A DNA stretch of 64,000 nt from Enterobacter quasihormaechei (GTDB lineage: Bacteria; Pseudomonadota; Gammaproteobacteria; Enterobacterales; Enterobacteriaceae). A program made the position numbers and the translations under genes. Below the pieces are notes generated by a model. That model did not search any database, was not told the DNA's origin, and worked only from the letters and a program-made list of their open reading frames with translations. Every line of letters starts with the position of its first letter. Within the stretch, counting starts at the first letter, position 1. The stretch spans positions 62,001 through 126,000 of the forward strand of contig NZ_SJON01000011.1 in NCBI RefSeq assembly GCF_004331385.1, given 5' to 3'. Shown here piece after piece: positions 29,020-39,702 of the stretch.

Positions 29020-29860
29020 ACGCCTCCGTAACCGGCTGACGCTGCTCGCCGTCGCGCACGGCAGCGTACAGCCGGCTCCACAATCCTTCACCCAGGGTTT
29101 TGGTGACCACCAGACCCTGGCGTTCAACCGTCTCGACCACCCAGTGCGGCAGCGCCGCGATCCCCATTCTGGCCGCCACCATCTGGATCAGCAGCAGGGT
29201 ATTGTCCACGCTTTTCAGCTGAGGGCTGATGCCTGCGGGTTGCAGAAAATGGCGCCAGATATCCAGACGACTGCGCTGTACCGGGTAAATCAGCAGCGTT
29301 TCGCTGGCAAGATCTTCCGGCGTAATGCGCGTTTTGGCGGCCAGCGGATGATCCGGGGCCAGCACCAGACGCACCTCAAAATCAAACATCGGCGAATAGT
29401 GCAGGCCGCTGCGCGGCAGAATGTCTGAGGTCATCACCAGATCCAGCTCACCCTGCTGAAGCGACGGCTGCGGATCAAACGTAACGCCGGATTTAAAGTC
29501 CATCTCCACCTGCGGCCACTTCTGGCGGAAGTTCTCAAGCGCGGGGGTCAGCCACTGAATACAGCTGTGACACTCAATGGCAATGCGCAGAGTGGTCTGC
29601 TGCGGCTCGTTGCAGGACTGCAACGCGCTGGCAATCTGCGGCAGCACCTGGTTCGCCAGCTGAAGCAAAATTTCGCCCTGCGGCGTAAAGCGCAAGGGCT
29701 GGCTCTTACGCACAAAAAGACGAAAACCGAGGCGTTGTTCCAGATCGCTGAACTGGTGAGAAAGGGCAGACTGAGTCTGGTGCAGCGTGGCCGCTGCCGC
29801 CGCAAGAGAACCGCAGTTCCGCAACGCTTGTAGCGTTTTCAGGTGTTTTATCTCGATCAT
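28907..29860 (-). CDS. metR: LysR-type regulator of methionine biosynthesis MetR
   Basis: MetR activates metE, metH and other genes, using homocysteine as co-effector, and represses its own gene. The product is 317 residues, the E. coli length. The N-terminal LysR winged helix ([35 protein letters not shown] in outline) spans about residues 1-60, followed by the periplasmic-binding-like effector domain. It is divergent from metE with a shared 116-base control region. Its 3' end overlaps the bioP 3' end by 113 bases in antisense. Confidence 0.97.
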   Translation of the reverse strand: MIEIKHLKTLQALRNCGSLAAAAATLHQTQSALSHQFSDLEQRLGFRLFVRKSQPLRFTPQGEILLQLANQVLPQIASALQSCNEPQQTTLRIAIECHSCIQWLTPALENFRQKWPQVEMDFKSGVTFDPQPSLQQGELDLVMTSDILPRSGLHYSPMFDFEVRLVLAPDHPLAAKTRITPEDLASETLLIYPVQRSRLDIWRHFLQPAGISPQLKSVDNTLLLIQMVAARMGIAALPHWVVETVERQGLVVTKTLGEGLWSRLYAAVRDGEQRQPVTEAFIRSARNHACDHLPFVRSAERPSGDVPTAKPGSPFPQ

Positions 29861-29872
29861 GAAAGTCCTTCA
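29860..29872. promoter_or_regulatory. MetR binding site
   Basis: TGAAAGTCCTTCA is a perfect match to the MetR consensus TGAA-N5-TTCA. It overlaps the first base of the metR start codon and lies about 105 bases before metE, so it can serve both autorepression and metE activation. A half-match (TGAACATTTT) follows at 29880. Confidence 0.75.
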
Positions 29873-29923
29873 CTTCGCCATGAACATTTTGCGCTTGAGG
29901 AATATACAGTACCTGCCAATTAT

Positions 29924-29947
29924 AGAAGTGTAAACATCTGGACGTCT
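29924..29947. promoter_or_regulatory. Three adjacent MetJ boxes (metR-metE)
   Basis: AGAAGTGT, AAACATCT and GGACGTCT lie head to tail in three contiguous 8-base registers and match the met-box AGACGTCT at 6, 6 and 7 of 8 positions. MetJ with SAM binds arrays of two or more such boxes and represses metE and metR. The array ends 29 bases before the metE ATG. Confidence 0.75.
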
Positions 29948-29976
29948 AAATAACGAATTTCTACAAGGGGTATGCC

Positions 29977-32238
29977 ATGACAATCCGCTCTCACACTCTC
30001 GGTTTCCCTCGCGTTGGCCTGCGTCGCGAGCTGAAAAAAGCGCAAGAAAGCTACTGGGCGGGTAACGCCACCCGTGAAGAACTGCTGGCGGTGGGCCGCG
30101 AGCTGCGCGCCCGTCACTGGGATCAGCAAAAACAGGCGGGCGTTGACCTGCTGCCGGTGGGCGATTTCGCCTGGTACGACCATGTTCTGACCACCAGCCT
30201 GCTGCTTGGCAACGTGCCGGCTCGTCATCAGAACAGCGATGGATCGGTAGATATCGACACCCTGTTCCGCATCGGCCGTGGCCGTGCGCCAACGGGTGAA
30301 CCAGCGGCAGCGGCGGAAATGACCAAGTGGTTTAACACCAACTATCACTATATGGTGCCGGAGTTCGTTAAGGGCCAGCAGTTTGCGCTGACCTGGACGC
30401 AGCTTCTGGATGAAGTGGACGAAGCGCTGGCGCTGGGCCATCAGGTGAAGCCCGTATTGCTGGGGCCAGTAACCTACCTGTGGCTGGGCAAAGTGAAAGG
30501 CGAACCGTTTGACCGCCTCAGCCTGCTGAACGATATTCTGCCGGTTTATAAGCAGGTGCTGATCGAGCTGGGCAAACGCGGCATCCAGTGGGTGCAAATC
30601 GACGAGCCGGCGCTGGTGCTGGAGCTGCCGCAGGCGTGGCTGGATGCCTTTAAACCAGCGTATGACGCGCTCACCGGCCAGGTGAAGCTGCTGCTGACCA
30701 CCTATTTCGAAGGCGTGACGCCGAACCTCAACACCATTACCGCGCTGCCGGTTCAGGGCCTGCACGTGGACCTCGTTCACGGTAAAGACGACGTGGCGGA
30801 GCTGCATAAGCGTCTGCCCGCGGACTGGCTGCTCTCCGCCGGTCTGGTCAACGGTCGTAACGTCTGGCGCGCCGATCTGACCGAGAAATACGCGCAAATT
30901 AAAGACATCGTCGGTAAACGCGAGCTGTGGGTGGCTTCGTCCTGTTCTCTGCTGCACAGTCCGATCGATCTGAGCGTGGAGACCCGCCTGGACGCAGAAG
31001 TGAAAAGCTGGTTTGCCTTCGCCCTGCAAAAATGTGAAGAGCTGGCGCTGCTGCGCGATGCGCTCAACAGCGGCGATACGGCGGCGATTGCCGACTGGAG
31101 CGCCCCAATCCAGGCGCGTCGTCACTCGGCTCGCGTGCACAACCCGGCGGTGGAAAAGCGTCTGGCGGCCATTACCGCCCGGGACAGCCAGCGCCAGAGC
31201 CCGTACGAGGTACGTGCTGAAGCCCAGCGCGCCCGCTTCAACCTGCCCGCGTGGCCGACCACGACCATCGGTTCATTCCCGCAGACTACCGAGATCCGCG
31301 GCCTGCGTCTGGACTTCAAAAAGGGCAATCTGGACGCGAATCATTACCGCACCGGCATCGCGGAACACATCAAGCAGGCGATTATCGAGCAGGAACGCCT
31401 CGGGCTGGACGTGCTGGTGCACGGTGAAGCCGAGCGTAACGACATGGTGGAATACTTTGGTGAGCACCTGGACGGTTTCGTCTTTACCCAGAACGGCTGG
31501 GTGCAGAGCTACGGCTCCCGCTGCGTGAAGCCGCCGGTAGTGATTGGTGACATCAGCCGCCCGGCGGCGATTACCGTGGAGTGGGCGAAGTATGCTCAGT
31601 CTCTGACCGATAAACCGGTAAAAGGCATGCTGACCGGCCCGGTGACCATTCTCTGCTGGTCGTTCCCGCGCGAAGACGTGTCGCGCGAGACGATTGCCAA
31701 ACAGATCGCGCTGGCGCTGCGCGATGAAGTGGCGGATCTGGAAGCGGCAGGGATTGGCATCATTCAGATCGACGAACCGGCGCTGCGGGAAGGTTTGCCG
31801 CTGCGTCGCAGCGACTGGGATGCGTACTTACAGTGGGGCGTGGAAGCCTTCCGCATTAACGCCGCCGTTGCGAAGGATGACACGCAGATCCACACCCACA
31901 TGTGCTACTGCGAATTTAACGACATCATGGACTCCATCGCCGCGCTGGACGCCGACGTCATTACCATCGAGACCTCGCGTTCAGACATGGAGCTGCTGGA
32001 GTCGTTTGAAGAGTTCGACTACCCGAACGAAATTGGGCCGGGCGTGTATGACATTCACTCCCCGAACGTGCCGAGCGTGGAGTGGATTGAAGGGCTGCTG
32101 AGGAAAGCCGCCCAGCGCATCCCGGCGGAACGCCTGTGGGTAAACCCGGACTGCGGCCTGAAAACCCGCGGCTGGCCGGAGACGCGCGCCGCGCTGGCAA
32201 ATATGGTGAAGGCAGCGCAGAATCTGCGTCAGGCGTAG
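29977..32238 (+). CDS. metE: Cobalamin-independent methionine synthase
   Basis: MetE transfers the methyl group of 5-methyltetrahydropteroyltri-glutamate to homocysteine, the last step of methionine synthesis when B12 is absent. The product is 753 residues, the E. coli length. It has two barrel-like domains. The C-terminal one holds the zinc ligands His and Cys in [10 protein letters not shown] near residue 640, Glu in [13 protein letters not shown], and the distal Cys in [13 protein letters not shown] near residue 726. The homocysteine-binding segment [13 protein letters not shown] and the His in [16 protein letters not shown] are present. It starts at the ATG at 29977 after AAGGGG. Control is by MetJ and MetR through the divergent region. 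Confidence 0.98.
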   Translation: MTIRSHTLGFPRVGLRRELKKAQESYWAGNATREELLAVGRELRARHWDQQKQAGVDLLPVGDFAWYDHVLTTSLLLGNVPARHQNSDGSVDIDTLFRIGRGRAPTGEPAAAAEMTKWFNTNYHYMVPEFVKGQQFALTWTQLLDEVDEALALGHQVKPVLLGPVTYLWLGKVKGEPFDRLSLLNDILPVYKQVLIELGKRGIQWVQIDEPALVLELPQAWLDAFKPAYDALTGQVKLLLTTYFEGVTPNLNTITALPVQGLHVDLVHGKDDVAELHKRLPADWLLSAGLVNGRNVWRADLTEKYAQIKDIVGKRELWVASSCSLLHSPIDLSVETRLDAEVKSWFAFALQKCEELALLRDALNSGDTAAIADWSAPIQARRHSARVHNPAVEKRLAAITARDSQRQSPYEVRAEAQRARFNLPAWPTTTIGSFPQTTEIRGLRLDFKKGNLDANHYRTGIAEHIKQAIIEQERLGLDVLVHGEAERNDMVEYFGEHLDGFVFTQNGWVQSYGSRCVKPPVVIGDISRPAAITVEWAKYAQSLTDKPVKGMLTGPVTILCWSFPREDVSRETIAKQIALALRDEVADLEAAGIGIIQIDEPALREGLPLRRSDWDAYLQWGVEAFRINAAVAKDDTQIHTHMCYCEFNDIMDSIAALDADVITIETSRSDMELLESFEEFDYPNEIGPGVYDIHSPNVPSVEWIEGLLRKAAQRIPAERLWVNPDCGLKTRGWPETRAALANMVKAAQNLRQA

Positions 32239-32250
32239 TGGTGCTGGATT

Positions 32251-32315
32251 GCCGGGTGGCGCTATCGCTTACCCGGCCTGCCAGTAGGCCCGGTAAGGCG
32301 CAGCCGCCACCGGGC
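32251..32315. repeat. REP pair (BIME) and terminator between metE and dlhH
   Basis: Two inverted REP units, GCCGGGTGGCGC...CCCGGCCTG at 32251-32280 and GGCCCGGTAAGGCG...CCACCGGGC at 32287-32315, lie between convergent metE and dlhH. A run of six T follows the second unit, so it may also end metE transcription. Confidence 0.85.
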
Positions 32316-32319
32316 TTTT

Positions 32320-33126
32320 TTATGCTTTCTTCCCGCCGTACTGGCTAAACCACGCCAGCATTCTCTGCCAGCCATCTTTCGCCGATTCCGCGTGATAGCT
32401 CGGACGATAATCGGCATTAAACGCGTGTCCGGCATCGGGATACACCACGATTTCGGCCTTCGCGTTTGCCGCCCGCAGCGCGTGGCGCATGGTCTCGACG
32501 GTATCAAGCGGAATACCGGTATCCTGACCGCCATACAGCCCTAACACCGGGGCATTGAGATCGGTAGCAATATCAACCGGATGCTTCGGCGAGTTCAGGG
32601 TCTTTTCACCCACCAGTTTGCCGTACCAGGCTACGGCGGCTTTCAGCTGCGGGTTATGCGCGGCGTACAGCCAGCTAATGCGCCCGCCCCAGCAGAAGCC
32701 GGTCACCATCAGACGGTGCGGGTCGCCGCCGTTGCGCGCCGCCCAGCTGGCAACGTGGTCAAGATCGGCAAGCACCTGCGCGTCCGGCACCTTGCTGACC
32801 AGGTTGCTGAACAGCGTCGGGATGTCGCTGTAATCGTTCGGATCGCCCTGGCGGAAATAGAGCTCTGGCGCAACGGCCAGATAACCCTCCAGCGCCAGGC
32901 GGCGGCAGAGGTCACGAATATGTTCATGAACGCCAAATATTTCCTGAACCACAATCACGATAGGCAGCGGGCCCTCGGCGGCTTTTGGCCGCGCGTGGTA
33001 CGCCGGCATGTTCTCTCCCTGAGAGGGAATCGACGTTTCGCCTGCGGTGATGGCCTCTTCAGGGGTTGAGACAATGGTTGAGGCATGCGGGGCAGCAGCA
33101 GGTGCAAAACCGGTTTTTTCAGTCAT
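32320..33126 (-). CDS. dlhH: Dienelactone hydrolase family protein (YsgA/DlhH)
   Basis: This protein belongs to the dienelactone hydrolase family (alpha/beta hydrolase). Its physiological substrate in enterobacteria is not known. The product is 268 residues (about 271 in E. coli YsgA). The core domain covers about residues 50-268. The nucleophile Cys is in MVTGFCWGGRISW near residue 144, the acid lies in GLYGGQDTGIP, and the His is in YPDAGHAFNADYR near residue 234. The first 45 residues are a low-complexity extension (AAAPHASTIVSTPEEAIT) that may not be structured. It is divergent from udp. Confidence 0.9.
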   Translation of the reverse strand: MTEKTGFAPAAAPHASTIVSTPEEAITAGETSIPSQGENMPAYHARPKAAEGPLPIVIVVQEIFGVHEHIRDLCRRLALEGYLAVAPELYFRQGDPNDYSDIPTLFSNLVSKVPDAQVLADLDHVASWAARNGGDPHRLMVTGFCWGGRISWLYAAHNPQLKAAVAWYGKLVGEKTLNSPKHPVDIATDLNAPVLGLYGGQDTGIPLDTVETMRHALRAANAKAEIVVYPDAGHAFNADYRPSYHAESAKDGWQRMLAWFSQYGGKKA

Positions 33127-33242
33127 GGCATTCTCCGTACCAATGAATGGATTAGCGCAAAGATAAATATAGACACCAGGTTAACAATCCACAGTGCCTT
33201 ATAGCGTCTATCTTTTGTGCAGCACCCGTCGATATAACTTGT

Positions 33243-33316
33243 TAATGTGATGTGAATCACTATTTGATGGAAATTAACTGCAATCATTTTCATTCATGGT
33301 GAGATGCATCACGAAA
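33243..33316 (+). promoter_or_regulatory. Tandem CRP sites (with CytR spacing) of the udp promoter
   Basis: Site 2 has TGTGA-N6-TCACT at 33246-33261. Site 1 has GGTGA-N6-TCACG at 33298-33313. Their centres are 52 bases apart, the same spacing as the -93.5 and -41.5 CRP sites of E. coli udp, between which CytR binds. A -10-like TAAAGT at 33335-33340 would place the start near 33347, giving the expected -41.5 position for site 1. CytR use is inferred from the E. coli orthologue. Confidence 0.8.
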
Positions 33317-33385
33317 TAATGCACATTGCTTCTGTAAAGTACCTTTTTACTTCTTCTGACTAACCGACCCACAGAGGAGTCACCT

Positions 33386-34147
33386 ATGTCTAAGTCTGAT
33401 GTTTTTCATCTCGGCCTCACTAAAAACGATTTACAAGGGGCTACGCTGGCTATCGTCCCTGGCGATCCTGAGCGTGTGGAAAAGATCGCCGCGCTGATGG
33501 ATAAGCCGGTTAAGCTGGCAGCCCATCGCGAATTCACCACCTGGCGCACAGAGCTGGACGGCAAAGCGGTGATCGTGTGCTCTACCGGTATCGGTGGTCC
33601 GTCTACCTCAATCGCCGTTGAAGAGCTGGCGCAGCTGGGCATTCGTACTTTCCTGCGTATCGGCACCACGGGCGCCATTCAGCCGCACATCAACGTGGGC
33701 GACGTGCTGGTCACGACGGCATCCGTGCGTCTGGACGGCGCAAGCCTGCACTTTGCACCGATGGAATTCCCGGCAGTGGCTGACTTCGAGTGCACCACCG
33801 CGCTGGTAGAAGCGGCGAAATCCGTTGGCGCAACCACCCACGTGGGCGTGACGGCCTCCTCCGACACCTTCTACCCGGGCCAGGAGCGTTACGACACCTA
33901 CTCTGGCCGCGTGGTGAGCCGTTTCAAAGGCTCAATGGAAGAGTGGCAGTCCATGGGCGTGATGAACTATGAAATGGAATCTGCAACGCTGCTGACCATG
34001 TGCGCAAGCCAGGGTCTGCGTGCCGGTATGGTGGCGGGCGTAATCGTCAACCGTACCCAGCAGGAGATCCCGAACGCCGAAACCATGAAGCAGACCGAAA
34101 GTCATGCGGTGAAAATTGTGGTTGAAGCGGCTCGCCGTCTCCTCTAA
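33386..34147 (+). CDS. udp: Uridine phosphorylase
   Basis: Udp phosphorolyses uridine to uracil and ribose-1-phosphate in pyrimidine salvage. The product is 253 residues, the E. coli length, in the PNP/UDP phosphorylase type 1 family. Phosphate-binding residues lie in [11 protein letters not shown] near residue 25. The family signature [16 protein letters not shown] is near residue 68, [11 protein letters not shown] follows, and substrate contacts are in the [12 protein letters not shown] segment near residue 194. Expression is expected to be CRP-activated and CytR-repressed from the upstream sites. A strong terminator follows. Confidence 0.98.
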   Translation: MSKSDVFHLGLTKNDLQGATLAIVPGDPERVEKIAALMDKPVKLAAHREFTTWRTELDGKAVIVCSTGIGGPSTSIAVEELAQLGIRTFLRIGTTGAIQPHINVGDVLVTTASVRLDGASLHFAPMEFPAVADFECTTALVEAAKSVGATTHVGVTASSDTFYPGQERYDTYSGRVVSRFKGSMEEWQSMGVMNYEMESATLLTMCASQGLRAGMVAGVIVNRTQQEIPNAETMKQTESHAVKIVVEAARRLL

Positions 34148-34164
34148 TCCTCTCGTCTGAGATA

Positions 34165-34194
34165 AAAGGCCGACGCGTTCGGCCTTTATTTTTT
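34165..34194 (+). terminator. Intrinsic terminator of udp
   Basis: AAAGGCCGA and TCGGCCTTT pair around a short CGCG-containing loop and run into TTATTTTTT. Confidence 0.88.
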
Positions 34195-34287
34195 GCGTAG
34201 CGCCTCGCAGGAAAACCCTTTCAAACTGGACGTTTATACAGCACAATTCTATTTTGTGCGGGTTATACGTGGATGCAGGGGGGCATT

Positions 34288-35745
34288 GTGGATATCTCAA
34301 TCCTGGTTTATGCGGTAGTGGCGCTGGCGAGCGTGGGGATTGGCTGGCTCATTTCCAGCTACCAGCACGCGCAGCAGAAAGCCGAACAGCTGGCAGAGCG
34401 CGAAGAGATCGTGGCTGAACTCAGCGCGACGAAACAGCAGCTTGCGCTGAGCGACCATTGGCGCGAAGAGTGTGAACTGCTCAATAACGAACTGCGTAAC
34501 CTGCGCGACATCAATACCTCGCTGGAGGCCGATCTCCGCGAAGTGACCACCCGCCTTGAATCCACCCAGCTGCACGCCGAAGACAAAATCCGCCAGATGA
34601 TCAACAGCGAGCAGCGCCTCAGCGAGCAGTTCGAAAACCTCGCGAACCGTATCTTTGAGCACAGCAACCGCCGCGTGGATGAACAAAACCGCCAGAGCCT
34701 GAACAGCCTGCTGACGCCGCTGCGCGAACAGCTGGACGGTTTCCGCCGTCAGGTGCAGGACAGCTTTGGACAGGAAGCGCGCGAGCGCCACACCCTGGCG
34801 CACGAGATCCGTAACCTCCAGCAGCTGAATGCGCAGATGGCGCAGGAGGCAATCAACCTGACGCGGGCGCTCAAAGGCGATAACAAAGCGCAGGGAAACT
34901 GGGGCGAAGTGGTCTTAACTCGCGTGCTGGAGGCCTCGGGCTTGCGCGAAGGGTATGAATATGAGACGCAGGTCAGCATCGAAAACGACGCGCGCTCGCG
35001 AATGCAGCCGGATGTGATTGTGCGTCTGCCTCAGGGCAAAGATGTGGTTATCGACGCCAAAATGACCCTGGTGGCCTATGAGCGCTACTTCAACGCTGAC
35101 GATGACTACACCCGAGAATCAGCGTTGCAGGAGCATATCGCCTCCGTGCGTAACCATATTCGTCTGCTGGGCAGGAAAGATTATCAGCAGCTGCCGGGGC
35201 TGCGATCGCTGGATTACGTGCTGATGTTCATTCCGGTCGAGCCTGCATTCCTGCTGGCGCTCGACAGACAGCCTGAGCTTATTACCGAAGCGCTGAAAAA
35301 TAACATTATGCTGGTCAGCCCCACCACGCTGCTGGTGGCTTTGCGGACCATTGCCAACCTGTGGCGCTATGAGCACCAAAGTCGTAACGCGCAGCAGATT
35401 GCCGATCGCGCCAGCAAGCTGTACGACAAAATGCGGCTCTTCGTCGACGATATGTCCTCGGTGGGGCAAAGCCTGGATCGCGCCCAGGATAATTACCGCC
35501 AGGCGATGAAAAAACTCTCCTCCGGGCGCGGCAATTTGCTGGCACAGGCGGAGGCGTTCCGCAGCCTGGGCGTGGAGGTGAAGCGCGAGATTAATCCGGA
35601 ACTGGTGGAGCAGGCGACCGCTCAGGACGAAGAGTTCCGCCTGCGCGAAGGCGACGCTGAGCAAAATTCCCGCAATGAAGACAACGATTTAGCGGCGAGT
35701 TTATCGCCAGATGAGCAGCCGGCACGTTTCTTTCACGGTGGTTGA
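34288..35745 (+). CDS. rmuC: DNA recombination protein RmuC
   Basis: RmuC is a predicted nuclease-fold protein that limits recombination between short inverted repeats. Recent work on relatives suggests a defence-type nuclease role. The product is 485 residues from GTG 34288 (MDISILVYAVVALASVG), slightly longer than E. coli (475) because of a different C-terminal tail. An N-terminal membrane helix is followed by a long coiled coil (about 25-150) and the RmuC domain with QGNWGEVVLTRVLEASGLREG, PDVIVRLPQGKDVVIDAKMTL and DYVLMFIPVEPAFL. The ATG five codons upstream is possible but does not match the E. coli N-terminus. The tail past residue 450 is Glu/Asp/Asn-rich. Confidence 0.94.
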   Translation: MDISILVYAVVALASVGIGWLISSYQHAQQKAEQLAEREEIVAELSATKQQLALSDHWREECELLNNELRNLRDINTSLEADLREVTTRLESTQLHAEDKIRQMINSEQRLSEQFENLANRIFEHSNRRVDEQNRQSLNSLLTPLREQLDGFRRQVQDSFGQEARERHTLAHEIRNLQQLNAQMAQEAINLTRALKGDNKAQGNWGEVVLTRVLEASGLREGYEYETQVSIENDARSRMQPDVIVRLPQGKDVVIDAKMTLVAYERYFNADDDYTRESALQEHIASVRNHIRLLGRKDYQQLPGLRSLDYVLMFIPVEPAFLLALDRQPELITEALKNNIMLVSPTTLLVALRTIANLWRYEHQSRNAQQIADRASKLYDKMRLFVDDMSSVGQSLDRAQDNYRQAMKKLSSGRGNLLAQAEAFRSLGVEVKREINPELVEQATAQDEEFRLREGDAEQNSRNEDNDLAASLSPDEQPARFFHGG

Positions 35746-35811
35746 AACGTAGGGCAAATGCGCCCAATCTGTTACACTTCACGAACATTTGACTGATTAG
35801 CAGGCTCTGAG

Positions 35812-36567
35812 ATGGTTGACGATTCACAAGACACAACGCACTTTGGCTTTCAGACTGTCGCCAAAGCGCAGAAAGCTGACATGGTGGCCCACGTATTTCA
35901 TTCCGTGGCGGCGAAGTACGATGTGATGAATGATTTGATGTCATTCGGCATTCATCGCTTGTGGAAGCGCTTTACTATTGATTGCAGCGGCGTGCGCCGT
36001 GGACAAACGGTGCTGGATTTAGCCGGAGGCACGGGCGATCTGACCGCAAAATTCTCCCGTCTGGTAGGCGAAACGGGCCGCGTGGTGCTGGCGGATATCA
36101 ACGACTCCATGCTGAAAATGGGCCGCGAAAAGCTGCGCAACATCGGCGTGGTGGGGAACGTGGAATATGTTCAGGCGAACGCCGAAGCGCTGCCGTTCCC
36201 GGACAATACGTTCGACTGCATCACCATCTCTTTCGGTCTGCGTAACGTGACCGATAAAGACAAGGCGCTGCGCTCCATGTACCGCGTGCTGAAGCCGGGC
36301 GGTCGTCTGCTGGTTCTCGAGTTCTCAAAACCCATTATCGACCCGTTGAGCAAAGCTTACGATGCCTATTCCTTCCACGTTCTGCCGCGCATTGGCGAGC
36401 TGGTGGCGAACGATGCCGAAAGTTACCGTTATCTGGCCGAATCCATCCGAATGCACCCGGATCAGGACACGCTGAAAGCGATGATGCAGGATGCGGAGTT
36501 TGAAAACGTGGAATACTTCAATTTGACGGCGGGTGTCGTCGCGCTGCATCGTGGTTACAAGTTCTGA
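35812..36567 (+). CDS. ubiE: Ubiquinone/menaquinone C-methyltransferase
   Basis: UbiE is the SAM-dependent C-methyltransferase used in both ubiquinone and menaquinone synthesis. The product is 251 residues, the E. coli length. The SAM-binding motif I is [15 protein letters not shown] near residue 66, with post-[15 protein letters not shown]. UbiE/COQ5 signatures are [18 protein letters not shown] and [17 protein letters not shown]. It is the first gene of ubiE-ubiJ-ubiB, and ubiJ starts 13 bases after its stop. Confidence 0.98.
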   Translation: MVDDSQDTTHFGFQTVAKAQKADMVAHVFHSVAAKYDVMNDLMSFGIHRLWKRFTIDCSGVRRGQTVLDLAGGTGDLTAKFSRLVGETGRVVLADINDSMLKMGREKLRNIGVVGNVEYVQANAEALPFPDNTFDCITISFGLRNVTDKDKALRSMYRVLKPGGRLLVLEFSKPIIDPLSKAYDAYSFHVLPRIGELVANDAESYRYLAESIRMHPDQDTLKAMMQDAEFENVEYFNLTAGVVALHRGYKF

Positions 36568-36580
36568 GTGGAGGTTTCCC

Positions 36581-37186
36581 GTGCCCATTAAACCCTTAGT
36601 CACCGCTGGCATCGAGAATGTACTGAATGCCTTTCTGTATCGCGCACCGGCGCTGAAAACCGCACGTCAGCGGCTTAACGGGAAGGTACTGCGTATCGTA
36701 TTAAAGGAGTTCTCGACGCCGCTTGTGCTGGTCTTCAGCGAACGCCAGCTTGACGTTCTGGGTGAATGGGAAGGCGCGGCTGACTGCTCGGTGATTACGC
36801 ACATGAGCGTACTGCCAAAACTGCGTGACCGTCAGCAGATGACGGCGCTTATTCGCAGCGGTGAGCTGGAAGTCGAAGGCGATATTCAGGTGGTACAGAA
36901 CTTCGTTGCACTCAGCGATCAGGCCGAATTCGACCCGGCGGAACTTCTGGCACCCTATATCGGCGACATCGCGGCCGAAGGGATAAGCAAAACGCTGCGC
37001 ACGGGCTCCGCTTTCCTGCGTAAAGGTCTGCTCCGTCAACAGCGCTATGCTGCCGAGGTGCTGACCGAAGAGTGGCGTATGGCGCCGGGGCCTTTAGAGG
37101 TCGCCTGGTTTGCTGAAGAGACCGCGGCAGTTGAGCGCGCAGTTGATGCGTTAACCAAACGGTTGGAAAAACTGGAGGGCAAATGA
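36581..37186 (+). CDS. ubiJ: Ubiquinone biosynthesis accessory factor UbiJ
   Basis: UbiJ (YigP) is an SCP2-domain lipid-binding subunit of the soluble Ubi complex. With UbiK it supports late ubiquinone steps. The product is 201 residues from GTG 36581 ([14 protein letters not shown]), the E. coli length. GAGG at 36571-36574 is the ribosome-binding site. Upstream codons overlap ubiE and are not conserved. The SCP2 fold spans about residues 15-115, and the C-terminal coiled coil ([21 protein letters not shown]) is the UbiK-binding part. It overlaps ubiB by ATGA. In E. coli the sRNA EsrE has been reported inside this locus. I cannot confirm it here. Confidence 0.95.
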   Translation: MPIKPLVTAGIENVLNAFLYRAPALKTARQRLNGKVLRIVLKEFSTPLVLVFSERQLDVLGEWEGAADCSVITHMSVLPKLRDRQQMTALIRSGELEVEGDIQVVQNFVALSDQAEFDPAELLAPYIGDIAAEGISKTLRTGSAFLRKGLLRQQRYAAEVLTEEWRMAPGPLEVAWFAEETAAVERAVDALTKRLEKLEGK

Positions 37187-38823
37187 CGCCTGGTGAAATT
37201 CGGCGCCTCTACTTTATCGTTCGCACCTTTTTGAGCTACGGGCTCGACGAGCTTATCCCCAGAATGCGTATCACCCTGCCGCTTCGGCTTTGGCGGCGCA
37301 CGCTGTTCTGGATGCCGAATCGCCATAAGGATGAGGAGCTGGGCGCACGCCTGCGTCTTGCGTTGCAGGAGCTCGGTCCTGTCTGGATCAAGTTTGGGCA
37401 GATGCTCTCAACGCGTCGCGACCTTTTCCCGCCGCAGATTGCCGATCAGCTCGCGCTGTTGCAGGACCGCGTCGCCCCGTTTGATGGGGAGAGAGCAAAG
37501 CAACAAATCGAAGAGGCGATGGGTAATATTCCCATCGACACCTGGTTTGATGATTTCGACATCCAGCCTCTGGCCTCAGCGTCTATTGCGCAGGTTCACA
37601 CCGCGCGCCTGAAGGAAAATGGCAAAGAGGTGGTCATTAAGGTGATTCGCCCGGATATCCTGCCGGTTATCAGAGCGGACATGAAGCTGATCTATCGTCT
37701 GGCCCGCTGGGTGCCGCGTCTGTTGCCGGATGGCCGCCGTTTGCGTCCGCTGGAAGTGGTGCGGGAATACGAAAAAACGCTGATTGATGAGCTTAACCTG
37801 CTGCGTGAATCGGCGAACGCCATTCAGTTGCGTCGTAACTTTGAAGACAGCCCGATGCTGTATGTTCCTGAAGTCTACTCTGACTATTGCAGCCAGAACA
37901 TGATGGTGATGGAACGTATCTACGGCATTCCGGTCTCGGATGTGGCGGCGCTGGAAAAGCAGGGCACCAACATGAAGCTGCTGGCCGAGCGCGGCGTGCA
38001 GGTCTTTTTCACGCAGGTTTTCCGCGACAGCTTCTTCCACGCTGACATGCATCCGGGCAATATTTTCGTCAGCTACGAGCACCCGGAAGATCCGAAATAC
38101 ATCGGCATCGACTGCGGAATTGTTGGCTCGCTGAATAAAGAGGACAAGCGTTATCTCGCCGAGAACTTTATCGCTTTCTTCAACCGCGACTACCGTAAGG
38201 TGGCCGAGCTGCATGTGGATTCAGGCTGGGTTCCGCCAGATACCAACGTGGAAGAGTTTGAGTTTGCGATCCGCACCGTCTGCGAGCCGATTTTTGAAAA
38301 GCCGCTGTCAGAGATCTCCTTCGGTCACGTTTTACTGAACCTGTTCAACACCGCACGCCGTTTCAATATGGAAGTGCAGCCACAATTAGTTTTACTTCAG
38401 AAAACATTACTTTACGTTGAGGGCGTAGGCCGCCAGCTCTATCCTCAGTTAGACTTGTGGAAAACCGCGAAACCGTTCCTTGAGTCCTGGATTAAGGATC
38501 AGGTCGGTATTCCTGCGCTGGTTCGCTCGCTTAAAGAGAAAGGCCCGTTCTGGATTGAAAAAATGCCTGAAATTCCTGAACTGGTTTACGACAGTTTGCG
38601 TCAGAGCAAGAACCTTCAGCACAGCATGGATAAAATCGCGCACGAGCTTCAATCCAGTCGCGTGCGTCAGGGGCAGTCCCGCTATCTCTTCGGAATTGGC
38701 GCGACGCTGCTGATAAGCGGCACGTTGCTGTTGATCAATCGTCCGGACTGGGAAATGATGCCAGCCTGGATTATGGCTGCCGGCGTGGTTGTCTGGCTTG
38801 CTGGCTGGCGAAAAACGCGCTGA
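37183..38823 (+). CDS. ubiB: Ubiquinone biosynthesis protein kinase-like UbiB
   Basis: UbiB is an ABC1/ADCK atypical kinase-like ATPase of the inner membrane needed for ubiquinone synthesis, probably to extract or present lipid intermediates. The product is 546 residues, the E. coli length. The family KxGQ motif is in [19 protein letters not shown] near residue 65. The Ala-rich loop is in [12 protein letters not shown], the ATP-binding Lys is in VVIKVIRPD, and the catalytic-loop equivalent is [14 protein letters not shown]. Two hydrophobic helices at the C-terminus (about 500-545) anchor it. It overlaps ubiJ by four bases. tatA follows after 76 bases. Confidence 0.97.
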   Translation: MTPGEIRRLYFIVRTFLSYGLDELIPRMRITLPLRLWRRTLFWMPNRHKDEELGARLRLALQELGPVWIKFGQMLSTRRDLFPPQIADQLALLQDRVAPFDGERAKQQIEEAMGNIPIDTWFDDFDIQPLASASIAQVHTARLKENGKEVVIKVIRPDILPVIRADMKLIYRLARWVPRLLPDGRRLRPLEVVREYEKTLIDELNLLRESANAIQLRRNFEDSPMLYVPEVYSDYCSQNMMVMERIYGIPVSDVAALEKQGTNMKLLAERGVQVFFTQVFRDSFFHADMHPGNIFVSYEHPEDPKYIGIDCGIVGSLNKEDKRYLAENFIAFFNRDYRKVAELHVDSGWVPPDTNVEEFEFAIRTVCEPIFEKPLSEISFGHVLLNLFNTARRFNMEVQPQLVLLQKTLLYVEGVGRQLYPQLDLWKTAKPFLESWIKDQVGIPALVRSLKEKGPFWIEKMPEIPELVYDSLRQSKNLQHSMDKIAHELQSSRVRQGQSRYLFGIGATLLISGTLLLINRPDWEMMPAWIMAAGVVVWLAGWRKTR

Positions 38824-38899
38824 ATTAGCGTCGCTATCGATGGATTGCATACGTATAATGCGATCTGACTAATTAATCGTCTATCACTGGGGAACACGC

Positions 38900-39154
38900 A
38901 TGGGTGGTATCAGTATCTGGCAGTTAGTGATCATTGCCGTCATCGTTGTGCTGCTGTTCGGCACGAAAAAACTGGGATCGATTGGTTCCGACCTGGGCGC
39001 GTCAATCAAAGGCTTCAAGAAAGCCATGAGCGATGATGAGAATAAGCAGGAAAAAACCGGTCAGGATGCTGATTTTACCGCTAAATCTATCGCCGATAAG
39101 CAGGACGAAGCCAAAAAGGAAGAGGCCAAACGTCACGATAAAGAGCAGGTGTAA
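38900..39154 (+). CDS. tatA: Twin-arginine translocase subunit TatA
   Basis: TatA forms the size-variable channel or membrane-thinning patch that lets folded twin-arginine proteins cross the inner membrane. The product is 84 residues (89 in E. coli), the difference lying in the acidic tail. A short N-terminal membrane helix ([18 protein letters not shown]) is followed by the [23 protein letters not shown] hinge and amphipathic helix, with the invariant Phe-Gly. The tail is rich in Lys, Glu and Asp. It is the first gene of tatABC, and tatB follows three bases later. Confidence 0.97.
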   Translation: MGGISIWQLVIIAVIVVLLFGTKKLGSIGSDLGASIKGFKKAMSDDENKQEKTGQDADFTAKSIADKQDEAKKEEAKRHDKEQV

Positions 39155-39157
39155 TTC

Positions 39158-39700
39158 GTGTTCGACATTGGTTTTGGTGAGTTACTGCTGGTCTTTGTGA
39201 TTGGTCTGATCGTGCTGGGGCCGCAGCGTTTACCCGTTGCGGTGAAAACCGTCGTGGGCTGGGTGCGGGCGCTCCGCTCGCTGGCAACGACCGTGCAGAA
39301 CGAGCTGGCGCAGGAATTAAAGCTTCAGGAATTTCAGGACAGCCTGAAAAAGGTTGAAAAGGCGAGCATGGACAACCTGACGCCGGAGCTGAAAGCGTCG
39401 ATGGATGAGCTGCGCGAAGCGGCTGAATCCATGAAGCGCTCATACAGCATTAACGATCCTGAGAAGGCGAGCGATGAAGCAAACACCATCCATAATCCGG
39501 TGGTGAAGGGCAGCGAAGAGCAGCGCGAGGGTGTGACGCCTTCCAGCGCGGAGCATCAGGCCGCTTCGCCAGAGCAATCGCCGCAGGAGCCCGAAGTGAA
39601 AAAGCAGGTGCCGCCGGAAGAGCCCGTGGTCAAAACGGCTGAGGTAAAACCCGCCGCGCCTGTTTCCGAATCATCCCCCTCGTCGAGTGATAAAGCGTAA
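39158..39700 (+). CDS. tatB: Sec-independent translocase subunit TatB
   Basis: TatB pairs with TatC to form the receptor for twin-arginine signal peptides. The product is 180 residues (171 in E. coli) and starts at GTG 39158 ([16 protein letters not shown]). The N-terminal helix carries the conserved Glu in FGELL and then [13 protein letters not shown], the hinge. A long amphipathic/coiled-coil segment runs to about residue 95. The rest is a low-complexity tail rich in Glu, Pro and Val ([20 protein letters not shown]), the part that varies between species. tatC starts three bases after the stop. Confidence 0.97.
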   Translation: MFDIGFGELLLVFVIGLIVLGPQRLPVAVKTVVGWVRALRSLATTVQNELAQELKLQEFQDSLKKVEKASMDNLTPELKASMDELREAAESMKRSYSINDPEKASDEANTIHNPVVKGSEEQREGVTPSSAEHQAASPEQSPQEPEVKKQVPPEEPVVKTAEVKPAAPVSESSPSSSDKA

Positions 39701-39702
39701 AC